Positions 43,584-55,240 of a stretch of DNA of 64,000 nucleotides are shown here, piece by piece. Under the pieces are notes generated by a model. The model saw nothing but the letters and a program-made list of their open reading frames with translations, made no database searches and was not told where the DNA came from. Position 1 is the stretch's first letter. Every line of letters starts with the position of its first letter. Both the position numbers and the translations under genes were made by a program. Origin of the DNA: Stomoxys calcitrans (Eukaryota; Arthropoda; Insecta; Diptera; Muscidae); assembly GCF_963082655.1 (NCBI RefSeq), contig NC_081555.1:89478272-89542271 (forward strand), read 5' to 3'.

Positions 43584-43584
43584 A

Positions 43585-43690
43585 CTAGCCGAACCGGGCT
43601 CGCTGCTCTGCGCCTTCTTTCACTCTCTAATATCATTCTAGAGTGGGTACACTTCACCCTGAATGCGAATATCGAATTTGTGCCATTGTA
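43585..43690 (+). repeat. Head of ~130-bp block, interrupted by a SINE
   Basis: ACTAGCCGAACCGGGCTCGC matches the head at 19259 (ACTAGCTGACCCGGGCCCGC). The block resumes after the SINE. Confidence 0.65.
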
Positions 43691-43922
43691 GCTTATGACG
43701 CTGAACGCGTTCGAATCCTGGCGAGAACATCGGACAAAGCCGTGTTTATCCCCTCTTAATGTTGGCGACATTTGCGAAGTACAAAGCCATCATGCATGGT
43801 CATTTAAAAAATTTTCCCCAAAGAGGTGTCGCACTGCAGGACGTCGTTCGAATTCGTCTATAAAAAAGGTCCCTTATCATTGAGTTTAAGATTGAATCGG
43901 GAAGCGCTCATTGATGTGTGAG
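43690..43922 (+). mobile_element. SINE copy lacking A box
   Basis: It begins at GCTTATGACGCTGAACGCG, then GTTCGAATCCTGGCGAGAAC, and carries the full body to GAATCGGGAAGCGCTCATTG. The 5' A-box part is deleted. Confidence 0.8.
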
Positions 43923-45592
43923 AATTTGCCCCTTCTCGGTTCCTGGTGGTAATGTTCCTCTTTAGGGTAATGTTCTCATTAGGGGAGCGATGGCACCACA
44001 GACATTACGACTTAAATATGAATTTCAAATTCACCTTTGAATATCAAATTCATATTTCGTTCTGCACTTCTAAATCCCTTTAATTTGAGCCCCATATTGT
44101 TAAATTTACAGGCAAATATGAACCATTTGGAGGGTGTTTTGGGGCTGGGGCGGCCACCGACACTTTGTACTGAAAATAGATATGAAATCCGTTCTTTATT
44201 CCCAACAGAAATAAAGTTCAGTTTAGGGGATGTTTTAGGGCACCGCTTTGCTCCACCTAGACTTGAACGCAAATTTTAATGTCATATTCGTAATGTACTC
44301 CCTAATACCATTCATTTGAGTCCCATATAGCCAGGGTCGGCTAATATGCCCATTTAGGGGTTTTTGGGGGTAGGCGACCTCCCATTACTTGGACCTAAAG
44401 TTGTATGCCATATTTGTAATCTAATGCCCAATACTTTTCATTTGAGTCCCATATTGACATGAACTTCGAATATATCTGTTTAGAGGAGTTTTGGTTTTAG
44501 GGTTGGGGGCCCTCTGGGTACTTACATCCAAATTTTAATACCATATTCGTTTTCTGGTCTCCAATACCTTTCTTTTGATACCCTTATTGTGCCCATCGGA
44601 CCATTTTCGAATATGGGTGGCGTTGTTGGGGCAAGGGGGAGGGTGCGCCTCCATCTGATATCTAAAAATTATATAGCCCATGTTTCCTTCCAGACAAACA
44701 TACACAATCTTAGAAAATTTTAAGAAAATCTGTTCAGCCAAGTATCATATAGTCATAATGGGTCTAATGGCGTTTTTGAGGGGTACCGTAACCCCCTATA
44801 CTTCGATCTGATTTTGTATGTCAGATTCGAAATCTACTCCCGAATACCTTTTATTTGAGCCCCATATTGAAATGAACGTCCAATATGTCCGTTTGGGGGA
44901 GTTTTGGGGTCGGGGCGGCCCGATAGGTACTTAGATTCAAATTTTTATATCATATTCATATTCTACTCTCTAATACCTTTCATTTGATACTTATCTTGTC
45001 GCGATCGGTCCACTTTTGATTTTGGGTTGTGTTTTTGGCATAAGGGGGAGGGTCCGTCCCCCTTATGATACTGAACAATTATATAGCCTATGTTTCCTTG
45101 GAGCCAATCTACATAATATACGAACATTTCGAGAAAATCGGTTCTGCGTTTTTTCAATCTATATGAAACAAACAAACCGAGTCCTATATATCCGTGATTG
45201 GCTAATGTGCCAATTTTGGGCGTTTTTGTGGGGGTGGTGTGACCCACTCTACTTCGACATGAATTTGTATGCCAGATTCGTTATCTACTCCTGCATACTT
45301 TTCATTTGATACCCATATTGTCCTTATCGATCCACTTTTGATTTTGGGTGGTGTTTTTGGGGTAACGGTGGAGGGTCCGCCCCCTTTCATTATCAATAAA
45401 TTAAAAAGCCTATTCCTAATTCCTGGCCATATTCTTAATCTACTCCTGAATACCTATCATTTAAGTCCCATATTGTCATGATGGTCAAATAAAACCTATT
45501 TAAAGGGGTTTTGGGGCTGGGGCGGCCGCCCAGGTAGTTGGACCCAACATTTATTATGAAACTCATACTCTTCTCTTGAATACTTTTAAATT
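43923..45592 (+). repeat. ~130-bp repeat block
   Basis: Units have CATTTGAGCCCCATATTG, GGGTGTTTTGGGG and CGGCCACC or similar. Some longer units add ATAGCCTATGTTTCCTT, and AGAAAATCGGTTCTGCGTTT with a Thr/Asn-like ACAAACAAAC tail (45131-45178). Same family as 19259-21140. No gene is evident. Confidence 0.7.
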
Positions 45593-47037
45593 ATACCCTC
45601 CACCATAAAATTGGGGTATACTAATTTCGTCATTCTGTTTGTAACACCTCGAAATGTGCGCCTAAGACCCCATATAGTATATATATTCTTGATCATCGTG
45701 ACATTTTAAGTCGAACTAGCCATGTCCGTTCGTCTGTCTGTCGAAAACACGCTAACTTTTGAAGGAGTAGAGCTAGACGCTTGAAATTTTGCACAAATAC
45801 TTCTTATTAGTGTAGGTCGGTTGGGATTGTAAATGGGCCAAATCGGTCCATGTTTTGATATAGCTGCCGATCTTGGGTCTTGACTTCTTTAGCCTCTAGA
45901 GGGCGCAATTTTCGTCCGATTTGACTGAAATTTCACGCATGGTGTTTTGATATCACTTCCAACAACTGTGCGAAGTGTGGTCCAAATCGGTCCATAACCT
46001 GATATAGCTGCCATATAAACCGATCTTGGGTCTAGACTTCTTGAGCCTCTAGAGAGCGCAATTCTCGTCCGATTTGACTGAAATTCCACACATAGTGTTT
46101 TGATATCACTTCCAACAATTGTGCGTAGTATGGTCGTAATCGGCCCATAACCTGATATAGCTGCCATTCAAACCTATCTTGGGTCTTGACTTCTTGAGCC
46201 TCTAGAGAGCGCAATTCTCGTCCGATTTGACTGAAATTCCACACATAGTGTTTTGATATCACTTCCAACAATTGTGCGTAGTATGGTCGTAATCGGCCCA
46301 TAACCTGATATAGCTGCCATTCAAACCTATCTTGGGTCTTGACTTCTTAAGCCTCTAGAGGTCGCATTTCTCATCCGATTTGACTGAAATTTTGCTCATA
46401 GTGTTTTGATATCACTTCCAACAACTTTGCGAAGTATGGTCCTAATTGGTCCATAACCTGATATAGCTGCCATAGTAACCGATCTTGGGTCTTGATTTCT
46501 TGAGCCTCTAGAGGGCGCAATTCTCGTCCGATTTGACTGAAATTTTGCTCATATTGTTTTGATATCACTTCCAACAATTGTGCGAAGTATGGTCCTAATT
46601 GGCCCATAATCTGATATAGCTGCCATATAAACCGATCTTGGGTCTTGACTTCTTGAGCCTCTAGAGGCCGCAATTCTCATCCGATTTGGCACAAAATTTG
46701 TACAACGGCTCCTCCCATGGCCTTCAACATACGTGTGCATTATGGTCGGTATCGATCTATAGCTTGTTTGAATCTCATATTGTCCCGATCGGTTCACTTT
46801 TATTTTTGGGTAACACCTTTGGGGTAAGGGGAAGGGTCCGCCCCCCTCCCGATATCAAAAAATTATATAGCCTATGTTGCCTTCCAGACCAACCTACACA
46901 ATCTGTGAAAATTTCAAGGTAATCGATTCAGCCGTTTTTGAGTCTATACGGAACAAACAAACAAACCGCATATTTCGAGGTGCCACCAACGCAATGGCTA
47001 AATTAGTATTCTTCCTATCCTATGGTGGAGGGTAGAA
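45593..47037 (-). mobile_element. DINE-like element, type 3, with a ~130-bp-family insert
   Basis: The ends ATACCCTCCACCAT (45593-45606) and ATGGTGGAGGGTA (47024-47036) are inverses. Inside are five units exactly 153 bp apart (CCTGATATAG-type marks at 45998, 46151, 46304, 46457, 46610). From 46768 to 46970 it holds a piece of the ~130-bp family ending AATCGATTCAGCCGTTTTTG and GGAACAAACAAACAAAC. The minus-strand 80-100-codon frames are 51-residue repeat rings. Confidence 0.78.
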
Positions 47038-48424
47038 TAACACCAAGTTTGCTTTTAAAGATATTAACCTAACATTTAGTTTATTTTCTTGCTAGCGAGC
47101 GCTTATTGTTGTCTTTGCTTTTTGTTCGACTATATGTCAGTCAATACGCGACACACGTTAGTATTACACCATAAGTTTGGCATTTTTATAATCGTAATTG
47201 TCTGGTGGTAGCCACCATCATCATCTTCGTAATCATCATGAGCTACATCTCCGGCAAACCATTAGAATCTTAAATTCCGACTCCTCCAATGACACTGATG
47301 TGCCCCTACAGCCCACCAGCCAACCATCTTCATTTGTTGGTTTGACTTTGACTGACTCGTCGTCAACACTTTTTTTTTTTTTTTGTTTTTTTGAGTTTGT
47401 CTCAGGCCCGCCGCCATTCAAGTTGTTGCGATGGTGGCTTCTTGCTCTTTATTTCATATCGCCAGAGAAACTTAAGGTTTATAAAGTATTCCCATTAGAG
47501 GTTGTTCAACTTTAGACTGACTTGACTATTCATTTTTCTATATACAAAAAAAAACAACAACTATTTATGTATGTCTGTATGGAAAAGCTCTGTTGGAAGA
47601 CAAAACATATTCCACACATACATGCTCATATATTCACACTTTATATAAAGCTATGTGGCCTATGGTACATACATATATCTCTATCTACAAAGCATATTTA
47701 CTTGAATTCGTTGACGATTTGTTTTTTTTTATTACATATTGCGGCCTAGCACTCATTAGGTATCTAGCCAGCCACTTTGACTTTATGTGTAATTTTTCCA
47801 CTGTCTGTCTGTTTGTCTATGTAGCCAGTCTGAGGTTTCTTTATATAGTGAAAATAGCATTTTTCTAGGCGAGGGAAAAATCAGCAACAGACGCTGAGCA
47901 AGAACAACAAAAACCAACAGCCAACTTAAGCAGCGATCAATGATTGTTCGTCTGCCCATTCAACCAATTCAAACTATCTGTCTGACCGTCCGTCCATCCA
48001 TCCAAACGACCACATTCAATTGCTGCATTACAATAATGCCCACTGATGATCATCATTGCCTGAAAATTTTTTTCTGTATATTTTTCTTGTTTTTTCTGTT
48101 TTCTGGTTAGATTTATCTGTCTTTTGGGCTTAGCTCTCCTTTTCTGGCGTTTTCTTTGCCATTTGCAAATTCTCAACCGGCTAGCAGCTAATGTTGCTTT
48201 CTTTCATATTAGATACAAATCAGTTTTTAGTAGACACTAATTTTTTTATTATTTGTTTTCTTTTTCGTTTTAGGTAAGTGTTGCACTGCAATTAGGCAGA
48301 TGCTTATTCCTAGACTAAGAATTTGGTATGTATGAATATAAAATTTATGAAATTCCAATCAATATTTGTACCTGTGGACAGCTTTGCCACAATAAACTAT
48401 AACGCAATTAATGAGCCATTAAAG
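47038..48424. other. Apparently unique non-coding sequence
   Basis: No gene is supported. It has T-runs at 47371-47386 and 47721-47731, CATCATCATC near 47215-47235, and ATACATACATAT near 47668. The 105- and 91-codon frames (47198-47515, 47593-47868) lack motifs. Confidence 0.5.
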
Positions 48425-50095
48425 AATGGCAAAAGTCGAGCGGTGCCGACTGTATAATACCCTACACCTACCCTATAAGTACAATGTGGGAGCTATATCC
48501 AATTCTTAACCATTTTTTGATGGACCTTGGCGAGCAAAAATACGTTCAAACTGTAAAAACTACGGTTGACAAATTACCCAAAATCTGACATATATTGTAT
48601 ATATGGGAGCTATAAATAATACTGAACCGATTTCGATGAAATTAATCCAGAATGTCGAGAGTCATTAGAAAATCCTTTCTGCCAAATTTCGAGAGAATCG
48701 GGTGACAAATGACTATTTTATTGCATTATTACTGCAAATCGGATCAACATATATATGAGAGCTATATCCAAATCTGAACCGATTTGTACGAAATTCACCT
48801 GTAACGTTGGGAGTCACAAGAAGATCGTTCCTGCCAAATTTCGAGAAAATCGGTTTGCAAATGAACATAATATTGCAGTATTACTGCAAATCGGACGAAC
48901 ATATATATGGGAGCTATATCCAAATCTGAACCGATTTTTATAAAATTAACCAGTAAAATCCTTCCTAGTCATAGGAAAATACTTCTTGCCAAATTTCGAC
49001 AGAATCGGTTAACAAATGACCATTTTATTGCAGTGTTACTGCAAATCGGACGAACATATATATGGGAGCTATATCCAAATCTGAATCGATTTTTATAAAA
49101 TTAACCAGTAATTTTGATAGTCATAGGAAAATCCTTCCTGCCAAATTTCGACAGTATCGGTTAACAAATGACCATTTTATTGCAGTATTACTGCAAATCG
49201 GACGAACATATATATGGGAGCTATATCCAAATCTGAACCGATTTGTACGATGTTCACCTGTAATGTCGAGAGTCATTAGAAAATCCTTCTTGCCAAATTT
49301 CGACAGAATCCGTTAACAAATGACCATTTTATTGCAGTATTACTGCAAATCGGACGAACATATATTTGGGAGCTATATCCAAATCTGAACCGATTTTTAT
49401 AAAATTAACCAGTAATATTGAGAGTCATAAGAAAATCCTTCTTGCCAAATTTCGACAGAATCGGTTTGCAAATGACCATATTATTGCAGTATTACTGCAA
49501 ATCGGACGAACATATACATGGGAGCTATATCCAAATCTGAACCGATTTTTATAAAATTAACCAGTAATATTGATAGTTATAGGAAAATCCTTCTTGCCAA
49601 ATTTCGAGAAAATCGGGTAACAAATGACCATTTTATTGCAGTATTACTGCAAATCGGACGAACATATATTTGGGAGCTATATCCAAATCTGAACCGATTT
49701 TTTCCAATTTCAATAGGCTTCGTCTCTAGGCCGAAAGACACGCCTATACCAAATTTGAAAACGGTCGGATGAAAATTGCGACCTGTAGTTTGAACACAAA
49801 TTAACATGGACAGATGGACAGACAGACGGACAGACAGACGGACAGACAGACGGACAGACAGACAGACAGACGGATAGACAGATGGACGGACGGACAGACA
49901 GACAGGCAGACGGACAGACAGACAGACAGACAGGCAGACGGACAGACAGACGTACATAGCTAAATCGAATCAGAAAGTGATTCTGAGTGGCTCGGTATAC
50001 TTATCAATGGATCTATCTCTTCCTTTTGGGTGTTACAAACTAATTCACTAAGTTATAATACCCTGTACCACAGTTGTGGTGTAGGGTATAAACAT
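48425..50095 (+). mobile_element. DINE-1/mini-me-like element, type 1, copy 2
   Basis: Left hairpin AGTCGAGCGGTGCCGACT (48434-48451), left repeat ATACCCTACACC (48457-48468), right repeat GGTGTAGGGTAT (50078-50089) within a 32-nt stem-loop at 50058-50089. GAGCT marks at 48911, 49066, 49218, 49370, 49522 and 49674 give a 152-bp period. A long GACAGACGGACA microsatellite lies at 49803-49955. It lacks the alternating dimer pattern of copy 1 and the MITE. Confidence 0.82.
49803..49955. repeat. (GACA/GACG)n microsatellite, ~150 bp
   Basis: An expanded GGACAGACAGACGGACAGAC tract in the 3' part of the DINE-like element, about twice the length of the copy at 6003. It creates a spurious 126-codon minus frame. 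Confidence 0.9.
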
Positions 50096-50340
50096 TGAAA
50101 GAAACATGACTTTTTATAAAAATCGGTTTCTTTTGGAAAAATTAACTGAATATTTTTTCTTACATTTCAAACAAATGAAACGTTTGGGACATTTTCACGA
50201 CAATTTTCACTTTCAACACATCAATCATTAGCCATAAACGTGGCGTCGTTGAACTTTACTAACTTTGTTTATTGTAAAACCTTTAGCAACTTCGACTACG
50301 GTAAAAGGACCTTGGCTTAGCTTAGGTTGAAAAGAGGGTG
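50096..50340. other. Short spacer
   Basis: No repeat or coding motif recognised except CTTGGCTTAGCTTAGGTTG at its end, probably retroelement 3' flank. Confidence 0.4.
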
Positions 50341-51655
50341 CAGATATTAATCCGCCCCATGCCACTATGGACATACACCTAAGCCAGTAATCGGCTTGTT
50401 GAGCGCTCTAAAAACTATAAAGTAACCTCTAAAAAGAAAATTTTAAGGAAATTTTTAGGAATTCCGTGCTACTTAAAAAATCCTTAATTGTTTTTAATAG
50501 CACTCCCCTAAGTAGGTTCATGTCTGGTATTGTGTCTCCCCGAAAGCTGGGCAATGGCAATTGAAATGCTTCAACATCTCATCATCTTCCCCACATGCCC
50601 TATACATGCTATCACATGCCGCACCGATTTTACATGAGTAAGATCGTAGTCCTATGTGTCCCGTTATGATACCAAAAGCTATACCGACCTCCTTCTTACT
50701 TCCTTTCAGTAAAAGCCTCGTCTTCTCACGATCTGGATCCCCCCATAGGATTTTCGCCGTCCTACCGACCATTTCGATGTTCCACAATGTTGCATGCGCA
50801 TTCGTCGCCCACTCCTTTAACTCGGACTTCGTCGACCCGAATCGCTTCGGGTTAACCAAATTTATTGACGACAGTTCTCTGGCCTTCACCGCCAAATCGT
50901 CTGCCCTTTCATTTCCCCTTACTCCGTTATGACCCGGCACCCAAACGATGCGGATTTTGCCATCCTTCTTACACTGCAAGACTGTTCGTGACCTTAACGT
51001 CCTGGTTGTTATTGCCCTTATGGCAATTTTACTGTCGGTAAAGATGTTCACACCACTTCACGCATTCCGTAATCTCCGCCTGCAGGACCGTATTATGGTC
51101 AGGCTGTATAAAACAGATCTCAGTCCCTGGGTTGTCAATGTAAACCCCCAGGCCCACTCTGTCTCTAGCTTTGAACCATCCGTGCAACATGATCTTCCAG
51201 ATGACAATACTAGGCTTCCGTTAATTCAAGACTGTACCGATGGCAGCAGTGCCTCACAGTCGACTTCAAGGTTCATCTCAGGCATCCGATCGAAAACCTC
51301 TTCCCTTTCTTCCAGGTTTCCTATCGTCGCCTCGATTATACCGCTCCCATCCTCAATCCATCCTCCCATCGCCTTAAGTCTCATAGCCGCAGTGACTGCC
51401 TCACACTTAATCTGTATGTCAATGGGTCGGATATCTAGAATAGTCTCCAGTGCCCTAGTGGAAGTGGTCCTCATCGCTCCGCCTATGCCAAGACAACATG
51501 TTCTCTGAACCTGTTGTATAGTCCTTATGTTGCACTTTTTCTCTTTATAGCAGTCCACCAAACTACTGAGGCGTTGGTATAATCACGCTCCTGTAGAGCC
51601 AGTGGACTATCCTCGGATTCAGGCCCCATTTCGAGCCAACGGCCGGAAATTGGCT
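50341..51655 (-). mobile_element. RNase-H-bearing LINE family A, copy 2 (3' half)
   Basis: Minus frames read VVWWTAI-type RT thumb sequence from 51655, then ALETILDIRPIDIQIKCEAV (51440), a largely open block to LEVDCEALLP, and an RNase H part with NIFTDSKIAIRAITTRTL (51050), IVWVPGHNGVRGNERADDLA (50950) and KARELSSINLV. It ends in a Cys/His cluster CDSMYRACGEDDEMLKHFNC (50610-50550). It keeps more of the family than copy 1: the segment AKILWGDPDREKTRLLLKGS and ITGHIGLRSYSCKIG is present here but deleted in copy 1 near 2885. The likely 3' untranslated tail (50345-50432) also occurs at 41085. Confidence 0.85.
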
Positions 51656-52324
51656 ATGACAGAACATTTGTCTCAATGTCTTTGGGTCGGGCATCTACAA
51701 AGGGCATAACAGCACAACATCAAGTTAGGTAAGGACCAGACCATTCTGCACGTGAATCGCAGCACAGGGCCGCGTCAGCAAAGCAACGCCTTGTCAAGAA
51801 TAACTAGCGTATATTCACGCCGTCGCCCATTCTTGTCCTTCTGCAACTAAATACTTCTGTGAAACCTTTTCATGGGAAGTATTTAGTAGCAGATGACCAC
51901 CTTGGACATTCTTACAACATTCAAATCATCTACAAGACCCTACTTAAATCACACACCGCCTCGCTAATCTCCATGGCTTATGTCTGCATGCTTCCAGTCC
52001 TCAGGTCTCCCACAGTCGCACAAATGAGTCGCGAACAGTTTCCTCCGATGCAAAAAGCATTAACGAAGCCATATGCAATCAGAAACCCAAACCTATCATC
52101 AACACACACCAAAATTTTTATGAGGCTTATAAAAAACTCTTCCTTTAGCCCAAGAGCAGTGAGTCATTCCTCAGGCACTAATGAAGTTCCCCTCTTCACC
52201 CTGGGCAGACTTGTAACTCACGAGTTAATCAAGCGGGGGTACGTCAAGTAAAACTGTTAATGCATCTGACGACACAATCGTACGCATAGTCAAGTACGCC
52301 AGCATAGCCAACATTGCAAATTTG
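51656..52324. other. Unassigned sequence
   Basis: It begins with an RTE tail scrap (GGCTATGACAGAACATTTGT, 51652-51671). A 130-codon plus frame (51859-52251) shows no domain. CCAGTCCTCAGGTCTCC near 51987 is shared with 41937, so a retroelement origin is more likely than a host gene. Confidence 0.4.
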
Positions 52325-52545
52325 CCCATGAACATTCCATTAAGGAACTAGGGCAAACTTCTCAAGAATCAATTTTTAAGCTCAATGATAAGAGACCTCC
52401 TTATTATAGCCGAGTCCGAACGACGTGCCGCAGAGCGACACCTCTTAGGGGTAACAAATGTCGCCAGCATTAGGAGGGGATAACCACCACTAAAAAATAT
52501 TCTGACGTTCCTGCCAGGATTCGAACCCAGGCGTTCGAATCCCGT
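52325..52545 (-). mobile_element. SINE copy, 5' end clipped
   Basis: On the minus strand: B-box region GGGTTCGAATCCTGGCAGGA, body CCCCTCCTAATGCTGGCGAC, GGCACGTCGTTCGGACTCGG, then TTAAAAATTGATTCTTGAGA and a flank CTTAATGGAATGTTCATGGG. The A box is missing. Confidence 0.8.
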
Positions 52546-53125
52546 TCCCAGGAAACATGTTTCGATCTGGACGATATTCAACAAACAGGTGTAGAGGTCC
52601 ATCAAAACTCGCTGTTTCAAATTTCATCAAAATCAGATGAAAAATGCTCATTTTATGGGCTGAATACTCTATATCGGGAGATAGGTCTATATAGCAGCTA
52701 TATCCAAATATGGTCCGATCTGGACGATATTAAACAAAAGGGTTTAGAGGGATACCCGAACTCGTTGTGCCAAATTTCATTGAAATAGGATGAAAAATGC
52801 TCCTTTTTTATAGGCTCATTACACAATATCGGGGGATCGGTATATCCTAATATATAGCTATATCCAAATATGGTCCGATCTGTACCACATTTGACATAAA
52901 TGATTAAAGGTCTACCAGAAAACTACAAATTTCATAGAATTCGGGTAATAAATGGATCTTTTATAGCCTCAATACCCTACATCGGGAGTTCGGGTGGTCG
53001 GTCTATGGGCAGCTATATCCAAATATAGTCCGATCCGATCCGCACTTCACAGAAATTAATAGGGGTCTACAAGAACTCACTGTGCCAAATTTCATCAATT
53101 TCGGATGAGAAATTACCAATTTATG
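52546..53125 (+). mobile_element. DINE-like fragment, type 2 variant
   Basis: About four diverged ~150-160-bp units with GCAGCTATATCCAAATATGG, TCCGATCTGGACGATATT and GAAAAATGCTCCTTTTTTAT. Neither terminal repeat is present. Confidence 0.7.
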
Positions 53126-53275
53126 TAGCGGTTATATAAAACTAAAATCCGACTTTATAAGATCAGAAGGTCAGGTTTTTATATTAAGTATACGAAATCA
53201 TCAAAAATTATTTTGAAAATAAATACCCAAGCCTTGGGTATTTACCCGGTAGAAACCCCTCTCTAAAAATCACCG
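53126..53275. other. Short spacer
   Basis: Nothing recognisable. Confidence 0.35.
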
Positions 53276-53279
53276 AGGA

Positions 53280-53555
53280 GCAAACTTCTCATATAACAAT
53301 GAGTGCTGCCCGATTCAATTTTTAAGCTCAATGATAAGGGACCACCTTTTAATAGCCACATCCGAACGTTGTGCCGCAGTGCGACACACCTTTGGGGAAA
53401 AGTTTTTACATGGCATAGTACCCCACTATTGTCGTCAGCATTAGTAGAGGATAACCACCAATAAAATTTTTTTCCAATATTCTCGCCAGGATTCGAACTA
53501 AAGCGTTTAGCGTCATAGGCGGACATGCTAATCTCTGCGCTGCAGTGGCCTCCAC
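53280..53555 (-). mobile_element. SINE copy, near full length
   Basis: On the minus strand: GGCCACTGCAGCGCAGAGAT (A-box region), CCGCCTATGACGCTAAACGC, AGTTCGAATCC (B box), body with AATGCTGACGAC, GGCACAACGTTCGGATGTGG and a tail GAATCGGGCAGCACTCATTG. This copy keeps both promoter boxes. Confidence 0.85.
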
Positions 53556-53744
53556 TACTACACTACATAAACACACCGAGTGTAGCTTTTATTCATCAGG
53601 GAACCGAAAGCTTCTTACTTGTTAAGTTTTAAAGCTATTGCACGCACCCCAAGAAGGGATAGTGGTCTAAAATGGGTTAAAGGACTAAACCAAATGCTTC
53701 AACAACGAATACATCATGAGATTCCATATGTATGAAGCACAAAT
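53556..53744. other. Spacer
   Basis: No recognisable feature. Confidence 0.35.
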
Positions 53745-54010
53745 GGACCCCTAAGGCCATCCTTGCTCAATATTCATCCAAATCGCATCGTGCGATCCAA
53801 CCACGCAAGCTTGTCTATTGCCGTAGTAACAACGCCAGAGAGGAAGTTCCTGACATTCTATTTCGCCTAACATCGTGAGTACACTTCGCCATGAGAGGTA
53901 ATGGAACGCGCCTTTGAAATTGACAAATATACTACGGATAAATGGCTCTAGGCATCCAGTGATCTTTTCCTCTCTGAAGCTGGAAAGTACAGGAATGTAC
54001 CTTAACGCCC
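53745..54010 (-). mobile_element. R1-clade LINE RT fragment
   Basis: One minus frame reads SIFVNFKGAFHYLSWRSVL (53955-53900) and continues through LPLWRCYYGNRQACVVGSHD and MNIEQGWP, then a TAG, then GS (about 53745). This is the R1-type motif A region (usually DIKGAF, here Asp to Asn) through motif B (usually RGCPQGS). It is one uninterrupted ~70-codon frame apart from the stop in the PQG block. Inactive. R1 elements usually sit in 28S rDNA, and none is seen here. Confidence 0.7.
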
Positions 54011-54196
54011 TAGATTTGTAACTGTCTCCTTCAAAGGTTAAACATTTTAATTCAAACTTAGCAGACAGTGTTTACTGATGTCAGTAAACTTATTTTTATG
54101 GGGATTATAGGCTTCGCCGCGGTAAAAACATGGCAACTCTGCAAATGGTAGCAATGAGCCAAGTGAACAAGTGATATCGGGAGATAAATAAAAGAA
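54011..54196. other. Spacer
   Basis: No recognisable feature. Confidence 0.35.
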
Positions 54197-54632
54197 AACA
54201 AGTAAAAGCGTGCTAAGTTCGGCCGGGCCGAATCTTGGAAACCCACCACCATGGATTCTGCCAAAATGTGGGAGCTGTATCTGGTTATAGACCGATCTGG
54301 GCAGTACTTGTCACAGTTGTTGAAAGCCATAACAGAACACTATGTGCAAAATTTCAGTCAAATTGGACAAAAATTGAGGCTTGCAAAGTCTCAGGAAGTC
54401 ACATCGGGTGATCGGTTTATATAGGAGCTATTTGCAAATCTGAACCGATATGGCTCATTTGCAATCCTCAACAACCTACATCCAAATAAAGTATTTGTGC
54501 AAAGTTTCAAGCGGTAGAGCTAACCGCTATCGTGATTTCGACAGACGGACGGACGGACATGGCTAATTCGAATCAGAATTGCGGGGAAGATCAAGAATAT
54601 ATATGCTTTATGGGATCCTAGACCAATATTTC
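54197..54632 (+). mobile_element. DINE-like element, type 3, short, right end replaced by minisatellite
   Basis: It starts AACAAGTAAAAGCGTGCTAA and the hairpin TTCGGCCGGGCCGAA (54218-54232), then ACCCACCACCATGG. Two units follow, then GACAGACGGACGGACGGACA (54540-54559), GATCAAGAATATATATGC and the terminal module to CAATATTTC. At that point, where other copies continue GAGGTGTTACAAACAG, the 19-bp minisatellite begins. Confidence 0.75.
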
Positions 54633-54748
54633 GGTTCGAAGAACCATCCCTGGTTCGAAAAACCATCCCTGGTTAGCAGAACCATCCCTGGTTCGAAGCA
54701 CCATCCCTGGTTCGAAAAACCATTCCCTGTTCGAAGAACCATCCCTGC
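54633..54748. repeat. 19-bp hairpin minisatellite, array 1 (6 units)
   Basis: GGTTCGAAGAACCATCCCT repeated about six times with single-base variants. It lies between a DINE-like element and an RTE 3' end. Same unit as 56653-57780. Confidence 0.9.
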
Positions 54749-54922
54749 GCTCATTCTAAAATTCCTTACACCAAGTTTTGAGGTGTCTCCCACCACTTGA
54801 TCTTTCCATCGGGCTTTTGGTCATCCCGGTTTCCGTGTACCACCGGGATCGCCTTCAAAAGACTTCTTTGCTGGAGCTTCTTCATCCATTCTGACAACAT
54901 GACCTAGCCAACGCAACTGTAT
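54748..54922 (-). mobile_element. RTE-clade LINE 3' coding fragment
   Basis: The minus strand carries the C-terminal coding end: LRHVV-type sequence, MDEEAPAKKSFEGDPGG, GMTKSPMERSSGG and a DTSKLGVRNF-like block. It matches 58620-58760 (plus) and 31795-31920 (minus). Confidence 0.75.
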
Positions 54923-55074
54923 TATACCCACCATCAAAGGTATATTCATTTAGTCCTATCCAACGGTCGTGGGTATAGAAATCTATATCTCAGAAAGAAA
55001 GTCGAGAAATTCGACATCACACAAAAACAGATAGTGTTCTCAGGATATGGAGAAAACATTTATCCAACTGTTGG
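54923..55074. other. Short spacer
   Basis: TATACCCACCATCAAAGG at 54925 resembles a DINE-like left end, but no repeat units follow. Confidence 0.4.
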
Positions 55075-55240
55075 TGTCGTGACGACAATAAGGATACCTT
55101 CGAACGAACTATGTGAGAGATTGAAATCTTAAGTCAACGAAATGATTGAGCCTTACCATTGCGGCTTTATATCTGGGTAAACCACCATAGACCGAATATA
55201 CACACTACACCAAATTCTAGAAAAGAAGGAAGTTGAGAAG
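55075..55240 (+). mobile_element. RTE-clade RT scrap
   Basis: The plus frame reads NELCERLKS, a stop, VNEMIEPYHCGFISG, a stop, TTIDRIYTLHQILEK, the RTE block normally read as ...[20 protein letters not shown]. Two stops make it inactive. It ends at AAGGAAGTTGAGAAGTATAG. Confidence 0.72.

Noticed and set aside
51859..52251. 130-codon plus frame as a possible gene.
   Set aside because: No recognisable domain. A segment is shared with another retroelement-rich locus (41937), and it lies between LINE, RTE and SINE fragments.
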